A DNA stretch of 64,000 nt from Actinopolyspora erythraea (GTDB lineage: Bacteria > Actinomycetota > Actinomycetes > Mycobacteriales > Pseudonocardiaceae), in the NCBI RefSeq assembly GCF_002263515.1, contig NZ_CP022752.1:2480001-2544000 (forward strand). The letters run 5' to 3'. How positions within the stretch are numbered: the first letter of the stretch is position 1; every line of letters starts with the position of its first letter. The translations under genes were made by a program, and so were the position numbers. The notes beneath the pieces were generated by a model. That model saw nothing but the letters and a program-made list of their open reading frames with translations. It searched no databases and was not told where the DNA came from. Shown here piece by piece: positions 46,520 through 54,445 of this stretch.

Positions 46520-47407
46520 TCATCGTTCCTCCTGCCGAGGCCGAACCACCAGTACCGGGCAGTGGGCGTGCTCGATCAGCGCCTGGCTGGTGGAACCGAG
46601 CAGCAGCCCCCGGAAACCACCCCGCCCCCGGCTTCCGAGCACCACGAGACGAGCCGCCTCGGAACCGCGCAGCAGTTCCCGCCGGGGGCGGTCCCGGCCG
46701 ACGACCCGTCGCACGCTCACGTCCGGGTACCGCTGCCGCCATCCGCCGAGGCGCTCGGCCAGCAACCGTTCCCCGCGCTCGGCGTACGACTCGTCGGCAC
46801 CGTTCTCGCCGGAGGTGTCGTATTCCACGTCGTTCCAGGAGTGCACCGCCACGAGTGAGGTGCGCCAGTGGTCCGCGTACTCGAACGCGATGCCGAGGGC
46901 GCGTTCACTCATGGGGCTTCCGTCGATGCCGACCAGGACCGGCCCCTCCTCGGGGAAACGGTCCTGCCCCGGACGGGGGCGTATCACCGCGACCGGACAG
47001 ACGGCCCGGCTGAGCACCGCTACCGCGGTGGACCCGACCAGCATTCCGGGAAAACCCTCCCGCCCGGAGGCTCCCAGCACGAGCAGCTCGGCGCGCTGCG
47101 TCTCGGCGAGCAGCGCGGGCACGGGGCGTCCTCGAACCCGGCGGGTGCGTACCGGCGGGCCGTCGGGTCCGCCGTGGGCGGCCGAGGCCGCGAAGGTGAG
47201 GATGTGTTCGACGTCGCGCGGCGTGTCCGCACCCTCGGATGCCTCCAGCCGAGTGTTTACCCCCACGGGGCGAAACACGTGCACGACGAGCAACCGGGCA
47301 CGGCGCCACGACGCCACCGACGCGGCCCAGCGCACCGCGTCGGTGGACGCTTCGGAGCCGTCGACCCCCACCACCACGGTGCGGGTGAGGTCACCGTCCT
47401 GGTTCAT
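46520..47407 (-). CDS. Universal stress protein, tandem two-domain
   Basis: A 295-aa USP. Domain 1 begins TVVVGVDGSEASTDAVRWAASVA and ends LGASGREGFPGMLVGSTA. Domain 2 begins VLVGIDGSPMSERALGIAFEYA and ends LGSRGRGGFRGLLLGSTSQALIEHAHCPVLVV. The ATG has GGGGGAAG just upstream. It heads a three-gene minus-strand operon (USP, Rv1733c-like, CBS) driven from the gap at 47408-47525, where a DosR-like half-site pair is seen. Confidence 0.92.
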   Translation of the reverse strand: MNQDGDLTRTVVVGVDGSEASTDAVRWAASVASWRRARLLVVHVFRPVGVNTRLEASEGADTPRDVEHILTFAASAAHGGPDGPPVRTRRVRGRPVPALLAETQRAELLVLGASGREGFPGMLVGSTAVAVLSRAVCPVAVIRPRPGQDRFPEEGPVLVGIDGSPMSERALGIAFEYADHWRTSLVAVHSWNDVEYDTSGENGADESYAERGERLLAERLGGWRQRYPDVSVRRVVGRDRPRRELLRGSEAARLVVLGSRGRGGFRGLLLGSTSQALIEHAHCPVLVVRPRQEER

Positions 47408-47489
47408 GCTTCCCCCATCCGGTCCGAGCATGACCGGCCGCCGGCCGCCGCGCACGGCGACTCCCGCGCGCGGCTCCGTGCCGTCACCC

Positions 47490-47507
47490 GGATGACTTTG
47501 TGCCCTG
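47490..47507. promoter_or_regulatory. Candidate DosR-type box
   Basis: The bases ATGACTTTGTGCCCT match the mycobacterial DosR core GGGACTTnnGnCCCT at most fixed positions, with about three mismatches. The site sits in the divergent gap between a USP operon and a flavin-binding protein gene. Suggestive only. Confidence 0.4.
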
Positions 47508-47525
47508 TGGGGCGGGCGGTAGGCG

Positions 47526-48002
47526 GTGGACAGTAGGGCTTACGAGTTCTTCGAAGAGCGCCACCGGGATGCGACGATGAACACACACCGTGAGCTGCGC
47601 CCCCTGACAACGCGGGAGAGCATCGTGCTGCTGTCCTCCGCCCAGGTGGGACGTGTGGTGTTCACCGACGAAGCCCTGCCCGCCATCAGACCCGTCAACT
47701 TCGTGGTGGACGGGTCGAGCGTGGTGATCCGCACCGGCAGGGAGGGCAGCCTGTCCAAGCTGAACGGGAACGTGGTTGCCTTCGAGGTCGATCACATCGA
47801 TTCGTCGACCCGTTCGGGGTGGAGCGTGATAGTCCACGGCCGTGCCGAGCGAGTCCGCGACATCGAGCAGCTGGTGACGCTGGCCGACCCGGCCAAGTCC
47901 TCCTGGGTTCCGCTGCGGGACTACTTCCTTCGGATCCCGTTCGACATGGTCACCGGACGCCGGTTGGCGCTGCCGAACGTGAACAGCGAGATCTCGAACT
48001 AG
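47526..48002 (+). CDS. Pyridoxamine 5'-phosphate oxidase-like flavin-binding protein
   Basis: A 158-aa split-barrel protein. ITS core is ELRPLTTRESIVLLSSAQVGRVVFTDEALPAIRPVNFVVDG, then GSLSKLNGNVVAFEVDHID and GWSVIVHGRAERV, the pattern of FMN- or F420-binding PNPOx-like proteins. GTG 47526 is uncertain; ATG 47577 would give a 141-aa protein with a normal family N-terminus. The neighbourhood of USPs suggests a redox role in hypoxia. The stop overlaps the convergent USP gene by four bases. Confidence 0.82.
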   Translation: MDSRAYEFFEERHRDATMNTHRELRPLTTRESIVLLSSAQVGRVVFTDEALPAIRPVNFVVDGSSVVIRTGREGSLSKLNGNVVAFEVDHIDSSTRSGWSVIVHGRAERVRDIEQLVTLADPAKSSWVPLRDYFLRIPFDMVTGRRLALPNVNSEISN

Positions 48003-48883
48003 CCGGACCGCTGCCCCGCGGTGTCGTTCTCGGGCCGAACCACGGCCAGTGGGCAGGGGGCGTGCACCGCCAGGGAGCGGCTGGTCGAGCCGAGCAACAT
48101 CCCCCGGAATCCTTCGGTCCCCCTGCTGCCGACCACCAGCAGCTGCCCCTCGGAGGCGACTTCCAGCAGGGTGCGCACGACGTGCCCCGGAAGGACGAGC
48201 CGCTCCACGGGGACGTCGGGGTGGTGTTCGGACCAGCCCGCGAGCCGTTCGGACAGCAGCGCCCGTTCGGAGTCCAGCACCGGCTCCGACGAACGGTGCC
48301 CCTGCGCGACGTGCACGGCGGTCAGCGAAACCCCTCGGGTGGCCGCCTCCCGGAACGCGAAGGCCACCGCCCGCGAGCTCGCGGGCGAGCCGTCGACGGC
48401 GACGAGGACGGGCAGCGAGTGTCGGGCAGAGGACTCCGGGAGCTCGTCGCGCACCACCACCGTGGGAACGCGGGAGTGCGCCACCAGCGCCATCGCCACG
48501 GACCCGATCAGCAGCCCGCTGAACCCGCCGAGGCCGCGGGAGCCGACCACGTTCATCAGGGCACCGCGGGACTCCCGCAGCAGCGCCACGGCCGGGGCGG
48601 TCTCGACGATGCGGGTTTCGAGCTCCGTGCCGGGCACGCCACCCCGCACGGCTTCGCTCGTGGTGTGCAGCGCCGAGCGGGCCTGGGTGCGCAGGCCGGT
48701 GCGCAGGGCGCGCGTGGGCACCAGGAACCGCGGGTAACCGCGTTCGGGCATGGCGTACCCGTGCACCAGACGCAGCACGGCCCCGTGGCGCCGTGCCGTC
48801 TCGGCCGCCCACAGCGCCGCTCGCAGCGCGGAGTCCGAGCCGTCGGTGCCCACGACGATCCTGCCGGAGGGTGAAGTCGCCAT
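47999..48883 (-). CDS. Universal stress protein, tandem two-domain
   Basis: A 294-aa USP. Domain 1 begins GRIVVGTDGSDSALRAALWAAETARRHG and ends VGSRGLGGFSGLLIGSVA. Domain 2 begins VLVAVDGSPASSRAVAFAFREA and ends VGSRGTEGFRGMLLGSTSRSL. Both domains keep the ATP-binding glycines. ATG 48883 gives a standard N-terminus; an in-frame start six codons upstream exists. It is transcribed alone, convergent with the PNPOx-like gene. Confidence 0.9.
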   Translation of the reverse strand: MATSPSGRIVVGTDGSDSALRAALWAAETARRHGAVLRLVHGYAMPERGYPRFLVPTRALRTGLRTQARSALHTTSEAVRGGVPGTELETRIVETAPAVALLRESRGALMNVVGSRGLGGFSGLLIGSVAMALVAHSRVPTVVVRDELPESSARHSLPVLVAVDGSPASSRAVAFAFREAATRGVSLTAVHVAQGHRSSEPVLDSERALLSERLAGWSEHHPDVPVERLVLPGHVVRTLLEVASEGQLLVVGSRGTEGFRGMLLGSTSRSLAVHAPCPLAVVRPENDTAGQRSG

Positions 48884-48985
48884 ACCCGGATGGTCGGGCA
48901 ACAGCGCGCAGATCGCTCGCGTCGAGCGTGCTCCTCCGAGACGTCCCGGGTGCTCGACACGGGGTGGCTCGACGCTCGAAAGGCG

Positions 48986-49016
48986 ACCGGGGGCGTCGCC
49001 GGTGACGCCCCCCGGT
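48986..49016. terminator. Hairpin after GH5 gene
   Basis: ACCGGGGGCGTC pairs with GACGCCCCCCGGT apart from one bulged C, around the loop GCCGGT. It lies 28 bp beyond the minus-strand GH5 stop. Confidence 0.65.
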
Positions 49017-49043
49017 GGTGCGACCTTCGGGAAGCGCGGCGGG

Positions 49044-50477
49044 TCAGCTGTCCCGGATGCGCACGCGCACCGGTTCGGTGCCGGTGGCCTCGACGGTCAC
49101 CGTCCGGGCGCCGGGTGGGGAGGTGACACGCCCGCCGCGCACCGAGACGGAGTAGCCCGTTTCGTAGTGCCGGTCCGAGACGTAGATCTCGGTCGGTGCC
49201 GGGATCGTCGGGTCGGGGCGGTAGGTGTACTCGAACTCCCCGGTGTCGGCGTCGAAGTCCATGGCCTCGGGAGTTCCCGCCGTGGCCCTCGGGTAGGTGC
49301 GGACCAGCAGGTCGCCGATCTCCGAACGGAACGGGTCCGCACCGGGCTCGGCACCGGAGACGCTGGTGTAGTGCCAGTACTGCCACCCCACGAACCGCTG
49401 GTCGGCCCGTTCGAGGGTGTGCGCCAGCACCCGCGGCTCGCTGTCGCCGAATTCGGTGACCATGGCCGGGACGTTCGCGCGTTCGACGAAGGCGTCGGCG
49501 TGCGACCAGGTCAGCTCGTGCTGGGCGGGGCACGCACCGAGCAGCTGCTCGGGCAGTCCCAGGTAGATGGCGGCCTGGCTGGCTATGCAGTAGTCGTGGA
49601 ACGAGAACGCCACCTGGTCGTCGGTGATCGGGGGCGTCAGGGGTGGTTCGGCCATGTGGGTGGGCATCAGCTGGTTCCAGGTGACGTTGGGTTCCCAGAA
49701 CACCGGCATTTCGGGGTCGGCCTCGCGGATCCGCGCGGTCAGCTTCTCGTGCACCGCCTGGTACTCGCGGTCGAAGACCGGGCATCCGGCCGGGAAGCAG
49801 GTCGGGAACGCGCTACCGGGCCACGGCTCGTTGAGCAGTTCGATGCCGAGCACGGCCGGTTCGTCGGAGACCCGTTCGGCCAGGGCCGCCAACGCGTCGC
49901 CGAGATGATCGACGGCACCGTGGGTGTTGTTCCAGAACTCGTCCCAGGCCTTGTTCATGCTGGGCATCAGGTAGTAGAGCGGGAAGCCCGGGTTCGGCTC
50001 CCACGGGAAGGGCTCGGTCTCCACCGCCCAGTCGGGGAAACCGTTGCCGCCCCAGGCCTCGCTGAGACCGTCCTGGTGGTTGTCGAGCAGGACGCGTATT
50101 CCCTCCTCCCCCAGTGTCTCGACCACCTGGGCGAGGCGATCGAGATAGGCCTCGTCGATGTCGCCGCGTCGTGGCATCAGCCCGTCGAACGACACCCCGA
50201 GCCGGACGGTGTTGAAGCCGTGCCGGGCGAGAAGTTCGGCGTCCTCGGCCGTCACGGTGAAACCGTCCCCCGGTTGGACGTACGGCGCGGTCTTGTCCAC
50301 GTTGTTCACACCGTGCAGCAGCACCGTGCGGTCGTGCTCGTCGAGCATCCACCGCCCCGAGATCCGCAGCCGGTCCGTGACTTCCGGTCCTTCGTCCGAT
50401 TCGGCGTGCACGGGAACCCCGCTCAGCAGTCCCGCCGCCGTGGCCACCGCGAGCAGTGCTCGCGCCGGTCGCCGCAT
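49044..50477 (-). CDS. Secreted GH5 endoglycoceramidase-like hydrolase
   Basis: A 477-aa glycoside hydrolase family 5 enzyme. Residues 1-25 form a signal peptide (RRPARALLAVATAAGLLSGVPVHA). The acid/base is E217 in ELLNEPWPG and the nucleophile is E342 in VTEFGDSE. RVLLDNHQDGLSEAWGGNGFPDW and HGVNNVDKTAPY are as in Rhodococcus endoglycoceramidase. A beta-rich domain follows residue 390. The likely substrate is a glycosphingolipid or another lipid glycoside outside the cell. GGGAGGG precedes the ATG. An AT-rich dyad lies 39 bp upstream. It is embedded among stress genes. Confidence 0.88.
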   Translation of the reverse strand: MRRPARALLAVATAAGLLSGVPVHAESDEGPEVTDRLRISGRWMLDEHDRTVLLHGVNNVDKTAPYVQPGDGFTVTAEDAELLARHGFNTVRLGVSFDGLMPRRGDIDEAYLDRLAQVVETLGEEGIRVLLDNHQDGLSEAWGGNGFPDWAVETEPFPWEPNPGFPLYYLMPSMNKAWDEFWNNTHGAVDHLGDALAALAERVSDEPAVLGIELLNEPWPGSAFPTCFPAGCPVFDREYQAVHEKLTARIREADPEMPVFWEPNVTWNQLMPTHMAEPPLTPPITDDQVAFSFHDYCIASQAAIYLGLPEQLLGACPAQHELTWSHADAFVERANVPAMVTEFGDSEPRVLAHTLERADQRFVGWQYWHYTSVSGAEPGADPFRSEIGDLLVRTYPRATAGTPEAMDFDADTGEFEYTYRPDPTIPAPTEIYVSDRHYETGYSVSVRGGRVTSPPGARTVTVEATGTEPVRVRIRDS

Positions 50478-50515
50478 GCTCCCTCCCGGAGTTTCGGTGT
50501 CAGTGGCGAACGAAA

Positions 50516-50538
50516 TTATATGAATTATTTTCATATAA
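50516..50538. promoter_or_regulatory. AT-rich 9-5-9 inverted repeat upstream of GH5 gene
   Basis: Perfect arms TTATATGAA and TTCATATAA flank TTATT. The site is 39 bp from the GH5 start and 265 bp from the divergent USP gene. Its AT content contrasts with the surroundings. Likely operator for a repressor not encoded nearby. Confidence 0.65.
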
Positions 50539-50802
50539 GGCGACGGGTTCTCGCCCGTTTCACCGGATCGGAGGTAGCGGGGCGCGATCGCGGGAATCAC
50601 CGGAAGAGCGGACGACGATCCCACTTTCCGGTCCGTGGCCAACCGCGCGGAACCGCCCGAGCGAAAGGCGGACCGACCGCCCCGGGCACGCACCACGCGC
50701 CGAGTCCGTCACACCCGACCGGTCACGACGGACGGTCCCCGCTCCGCACACCGAGCTGCGAACTCGGCACGACCGCGAGACCGTGGCACCGGAGGGGGCG
50801 CT

Positions 50803-51234
50803 ATGACGGGGAAAACAACCTCTCGGATCATCGTCGGTGTCGACGGTTCGGCCGCGTCGAAGGCGGCACTGCGGTGGGCGGTCCGGCAGGCCGAACTGAC
50901 CGGCGGTGACGTGACGACCGTGATCGCCTGGGACTACCCACCGATCTACGGCTGGGAGGTACCGGACAGCGCGGACCTCACCAAGGCCGCGACCCGGAAC
51001 CTGAACGAGGCGATCTCCGAAACCGTCACGAACACGTCCGTGACCATCCACCGGGAGGTGATCCACGACCACCCGGCCAGATCCCTGCTGGACACGGCGG
51101 AAGAATCCCAGAACGGACTGCTCGTGCTGGGCAACCGCGGCCACGGCGGGTTCCTCGGCGCCCTGTTGGGATCGGTCACCCAGCACTGCGTGGCGCACGC
51201 CCGCGTCCCGGTAGCGGTGGTCAGACCCGACTGA
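50803..51234 (+). CDS. Universal stress protein, single domain
   Basis: A 143-aa USP beginning MTGKTTSRIIVGVDGSAASKAALRWA and ending LGNRGHGGFLGALLGSVTQHCVAHARVPVAVVR, with ATP-binding glycines intact. GGAGGGGGC precedes the ATG. The His/Cys pair in QHCVAHA is shared with the next gene, so the two look like a tandem duplication. Upstream is the divergent GH5 gene. Confidence 0.92.
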   Translation: MTGKTTSRIIVGVDGSAASKAALRWAVRQAELTGGDVTTVIAWDYPPIYGWEVPDSADLTKAATRNLNEAISETVTNTSVTIHREVIHDHPARSLLDTAEESQNGLLVLGNRGHGGFLGALLGSVTQHCVAHARVPVAVVRPD

Positions 51235-51322
51235 CCGCTGGAGCACCCGGGAACGGGCCCGTGCCGGTTCGTCCGCACCCCGCCCCCTCGACATGCCATC
51301 CGGTGGCGACGGAGGGAGCGAG

Positions 51323-51760
51323 ATGAGTACCGAGCGGGAACGAGTGGTCGTCGGGGTGGACGGCTCGCCGGGGGCGTCGGAGGCGTTGGCCTGGGCGCTG
51401 CGCTACGCCTCCAACAGCGGTGCCGAGGTGACGGCGCTGATCGCCTGGGCACATCCCACCTACTACGGGCTGGGCGCTCCGATACTCGAGGAGGACATCG
51501 ACGAACAGGCCGAACAGCGGTTGTCGAAGGCGGTCACCGATGCCGTCAACCAGCTCGGAGTCGACGTCGACGTACAGCAGCGGGTGGCGCGGGGGCTGCC
51601 GGCTCGGGCACTGCTGGACGCGGCCGCGGATGCCGACCTGCTGGTCGTGGGCAGCCGGGGCCACGGCGGTTTCACCGGCGCGTTGCTGGGCTCGGTAAGC
51701 CAGCACTGCGTGCACCACGCACCCTGCCCCGTGGTGGTGGTGCGCGAACGCGGCGAATGA
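51323..51760 (+). CDS. Universal stress protein, single domain
   Basis: A 145-aa paralogue of the preceding gene (VVVGVDGSPGASEALAWALRYA to VGSRGHGGFTGALLGSVSQHCVHHAPCPVVVV). GGAGGGAGC lies just before the ATG, and the 88-bp gap may lack its own promoter. Ligand binding is expected from the conserved G-x2-G-x9-G-S motif. Confidence 0.92.
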   Translation: MSTERERVVVGVDGSPGASEALAWALRYASNSGAEVTALIAWAHPTYYGLGAPILEEDIDEQAEQRLSKAVTDAVNQLGVDVDVQQRVARGLPARALLDAAADADLLVVGSRGHGGFTGALLGSVSQHCVHHAPCPVVVVRERGE

Positions 51761-51929
51761 CACGAGTCACCGGGAACCGGGAGGCGGGGCCGGAAGGCAC
51801 GTGTTCTCGGGTGCCGCCGGAACGTCTCACCGCTCGTGGCCGAGGACCGGGAGTGCCCGTTCGGTGGTGAGGCGACATCATGGTCCCGGCAGCGGTCCTC
51901 GCTACGACGGGTTCGAAGGGTTGGCGACG

Positions 51930-52835
51930 ATGGACGCGGAGCGAACCGGCAAGGTGGTCGTGGGGTTCGACGAGCTCGAGCACTCGCGACAGACGGTACG
52001 GTGGGCGGCCTTCGAAGCCGCCAGCAGACAGCGTTGCCTGCTGATCGTCCGCGCGGTGCCGGTGCCGTTGGAACAGTTCACCCGCATACGGCTGCCCAGC
52101 GAGGCCGTGGAGTTCGAACCACTGCGCACCGAGTCCGAGAACGAGCTGACCTCGATGGTGGCCGAGTGCCACGAGGAGCTTCCGCAACTGGAGATCCACA
52201 CCTCGATCCGGATGGGCCACCCGGCCAAGATCCTCGGTGAGGCCTCCGAAAGGGCCGAACTGCTGGTGCTGGGACCACCCGAGCAGACCCAGCCCTGGCG
52301 CGTACTGCTCGGTTCGACCTCGGCCGAGCTGGTTCGCACCGCCGACCTCCCCGTGGTCGTGGTTCGCGGTGACCGGGAGAACGAGCGCATCACCACCACC
52401 CCGACGGAGTTCACCCGGGTGGTGGTCGGTGTCGACGGTTCGCGGGGCAGCGAGCGGGCGATCGAGTTCGCCTACGAGTTCGCCTCCCGGCACGGCGCGG
52501 AACTGGTGGCGCTGCTGGCCTGGAACGAGATCCGCAAGTTCGCCACCTCGGCCACCACGCGACGCAAGCTCAACTGGGAGGAGGTGCACCAGACCTGCCA
52601 GCGAGTGCTGTCGGAGTCGGTGGCCGGACAGCGCGATAAGTACCCGGACATCGTGCTGCGCAGCGAAGTGGTGACCAACGAGGGAGCGGCGGACGCGCTG
52701 TTCTCCGCCTCGGAGCAGGCCGATCTCCTGGTGGTCGGCAGTCACGGCAGGGGCCCCATCAGGTCGAGCCTGCTCGGTTCGGTCAGCCACGCCGTCGCCC
52801 ACTACGCGCAGTGCCCGGTGGCCGTGGTGCACTGA
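51930..52835 (+). CDS. Universal stress protein, tandem with degenerate first domain
   Basis: A 301-aa protein. Domain 2 is canonical (VVVGVDGSRGSERAIEFAYEFA to VGSHGRGPIRSSLLGSVSHAV). Domain 1 begins VVVGFDELEHSRQTVRWAAFEA, with Glu-Leu in place of Gly-Ser after Asp. Its C-terminal motif is LGPPEQTQPWRVLLGSTS, with the first two glycines lost, so this half probably does not bind ATP. It is the third of three USP genes on the plus strand. Confidence 0.88.
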   Translation: MDAERTGKVVVGFDELEHSRQTVRWAAFEAASRQRCLLIVRAVPVPLEQFTRIRLPSEAVEFEPLRTESENELTSMVAECHEELPQLEIHTSIRMGHPAKILGEASERAELLVLGPPEQTQPWRVLLGSTSAELVRTADLPVVVVRGDRENERITTTPTEFTRVVVGVDGSRGSERAIEFAYEFASRHGAELVALLAWNEIRKFATSATTRRKLNWEEVHQTCQRVLSESVAGQRDKYPDIVLRSEVVTNEGAADALFSASEQADLLVVGSHGRGPIRSSLLGSVSHAVAHYAQCPVAVVH

Positions 52836-52903
52836 CGGCCCCACGGCCCTCCCCGCGGCCGGGTCTCCGGCCTCCGCCGGGGTCCGAGCCCCTTCGATCG
52901 TGG

Positions 52904-53173
52904 CTAGCCGTGGAAGTAAGCGGGTTCCCCGGTGGCCTGTTCGACGTCGGCGATGGAGTCGTCCAGCAGCTGGTGCGCCAGCTGCGACAACGCGCGCGAG
53001 GCGGCGAGCTCGGCACCGATCCGCGGGACGTTGCTGTCCTGCGGGTTACGACGGGCCAACCCGTTGGCGCGGACCTCCGGTTGGTACCGCCGGTGCAACC
53101 TGGCCTCGGCGTGTGTCCGGTCTTCACGTTCGTCGATGTAAATCGTCACCGACCATTCCTCTGTGGCGATCAT
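52904..53173 (-). CDS. DUF1876 (Rv1738-like) protein
   Basis: An 89-aa protein starting MIATEEWSVTIYIDEREDRTHAEARLH, with GGAGG before the ATG. The middle ARRNPQDSNVPRIGAELAASRALSQLAHQLLD is the DUF1876 pattern. Its mycobacterial relative Rv1738 is among the most strongly DosR-induced genes and folds like ribosome hibernation factors. A role in translational shutdown under hypoxia is an inference from family and location. Confidence 0.88.
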   Translation of the reverse strand: MIATEEWSVTIYIDEREDRTHAEARLHRRYQPEVRANGLARRNPQDSNVPRIGAELAASRALSQLAHQLLDDSIADVEQATGEPAYFHG

Positions 53174-53395
53174 GATCCTGCCTCCGTGCGACCACGAGCA
53201 GTCGAAACCGATACGTTCGGTTCTGTTCCCGGTTTCCGTTCGGATACCGCCATCCGCCGGTCCTGTCGTCGTGGGGACGACAGCGGCCATCGTGCGCACG
53301 CCCGTAATGTCCGTCGGTGTTTCCATGGTGCGGTGGGCACCGTTTCCACCACAAGTGGTCGACTCTCCCCGAAGAACCGCCCAGAATCCCGAACA

Positions 53396-53830
53396 CTATT
53401 CACGTGCTATCGGAAGGCCCCGCAGCTGCGTGGCCAGCGCCCAGATCACCACCACGTCCACGGCGATGATCAGTACCGACCACAACGGCTGGAACGGGAT
53501 GAACAGGAAATTGCCGAGAGCGCTCACCGCGACGATCGCGATACCGGTCACGCGGGCCCAGTGTCGCCGCGACAGCAGCGCCGCGCCGGTGGCTCCGACC
53601 AGCAACCCCAGCGCCAGGTGCACCCATCCCCAAGCCGTGACGTTCGCACCGAAGAAGTAACCGCCCGCGACCACGTAGAAGGAACTCCCCAGCAACGCGG
53701 TGAGAGCCACCACTATGTGAAAAAGCCCGATGACCAGCATCAGAACGCCGGCGAACATCTCCACACCGCTCGCCACACCCACGTTGGAACGGTCGACCGG
53801 GGTTCCGGCGCCGTGTTCGGCGTGTGCCAT
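53396..53830 (-). CDS. Four-helix membrane protein (DUF7144-like)
   Basis: A 144-aa protein with four hydrophobic segments (GVEMFAGVLMLVIGLFHIVVALTAL, then AWGWVHLALGLLVGATGAAL, VTGIAIVAVSALGNFLFIPFQ and LWSVLIIAVDVVVIWALA). The pattern WGWVHLxLGLLV-G is common in small actinobacterial membrane proteins that I would place near DUF7144. GGGAGGG precedes the ATG. Function unknown; the neighbours suggest a stress link. Confidence 0.75.
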   Translation of the reverse strand: MAHAEHGAGTPVDRSNVGVASGVEMFAGVLMLVIGLFHIVVALTALLGSSFYVVAGGYFFGANVTAWGWVHLALGLLVGATGAALLSRRHWARVTGIAIVAVSALGNFLFIPFQPLWSVLIIAVDVVVIWALATQLRGLPIARE

Positions 53831-53972
53831 TTGCCCACCCTCCCCACCAAGCGGACCCAACGTTTGGAAATCGTTCCGCCGAGCGGATTCCCCTCGAGCA
53901 CCGACGGAGCACGCACAACGGAACTCGTCCGATCGACGGATTCAGCCTAGGCAGGACGCACCACTCCCCATA

Positions 53973-53987
53973 GGGCCCAAGGTCCCC
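53973..53987. promoter_or_regulatory. Candidate DosR-type palindrome
   Basis: GGGCCC-AA-GGTCCC is a near-perfect dyad (one mismatch) resembling GGGACC/GGTCCC-type DosR boxes. It lies between a divergent membrane protein gene and DUF3040. Confidence 0.45.
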
Positions 53988-54150
53988 GCACGGGCGAATC
54001 CTCGGTGGCGCGGATCGGGGGCGCAACCGGAGGCGAGGACGGTGTGTCGCGACCTCGCCAACCGGGAACGAATGACATAAGACCCTTCGGAAATCCCACC
54101 GCCGGGACCGATGCTGGCGGTAACAACGCTACGGCCTGGGGAGGTGGGCC

Positions 54151-54417
54151 ATGCTCGATCGACACGAACGGCGCAGGCTCGACGAGATCGAGCACCAGCT
54201 CAGCGGTGACGACCCCCACCTCGCCGAACTCATGACGGGTGAGGACTCCCTCGCGCCACGCAAACCGCGTTTCAGGCCACGTACGTGGATAATCGCGTTC
54301 TCCTACGCCTGTGCGCTGCTGTGCCTGCTGCTGGGTGAGGGAGCCGGTTTCTTTCTCGGGGTCGCGCTGGCAACCGTGATGCTCGGGCTGCACGACTGGA
54401 GGATGCGAGCCGTTTGA
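54151..54417 (+). CDS. DUF3040 small membrane protein
   Basis: An 88-aa protein starting MLDRHERRRLDEIEHQLSGDDPHLAELM, the DUF3040 motif, with GGGGAGG before the ATG. Two helices follow a basic stretch (IIAFSYACALLCLLLGEG and FFLGVALATVMLGLHDW). It is the second DUF3040 gene in the window (see 38018-38278). It converges on the lactate monooxygenase-like gene. Confidence 0.88.
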   Translation: MLDRHERRRLDEIEHQLSGDDPHLAELMTGEDSLAPRKPRFRPRTWIIAFSYACALLCLLLGEGAGFFLGVALATVMLGLHDWRMRAV

Positions 54418-54445
54418 CTACGCTCCCGTGGCCGGGGCCCGGGGA

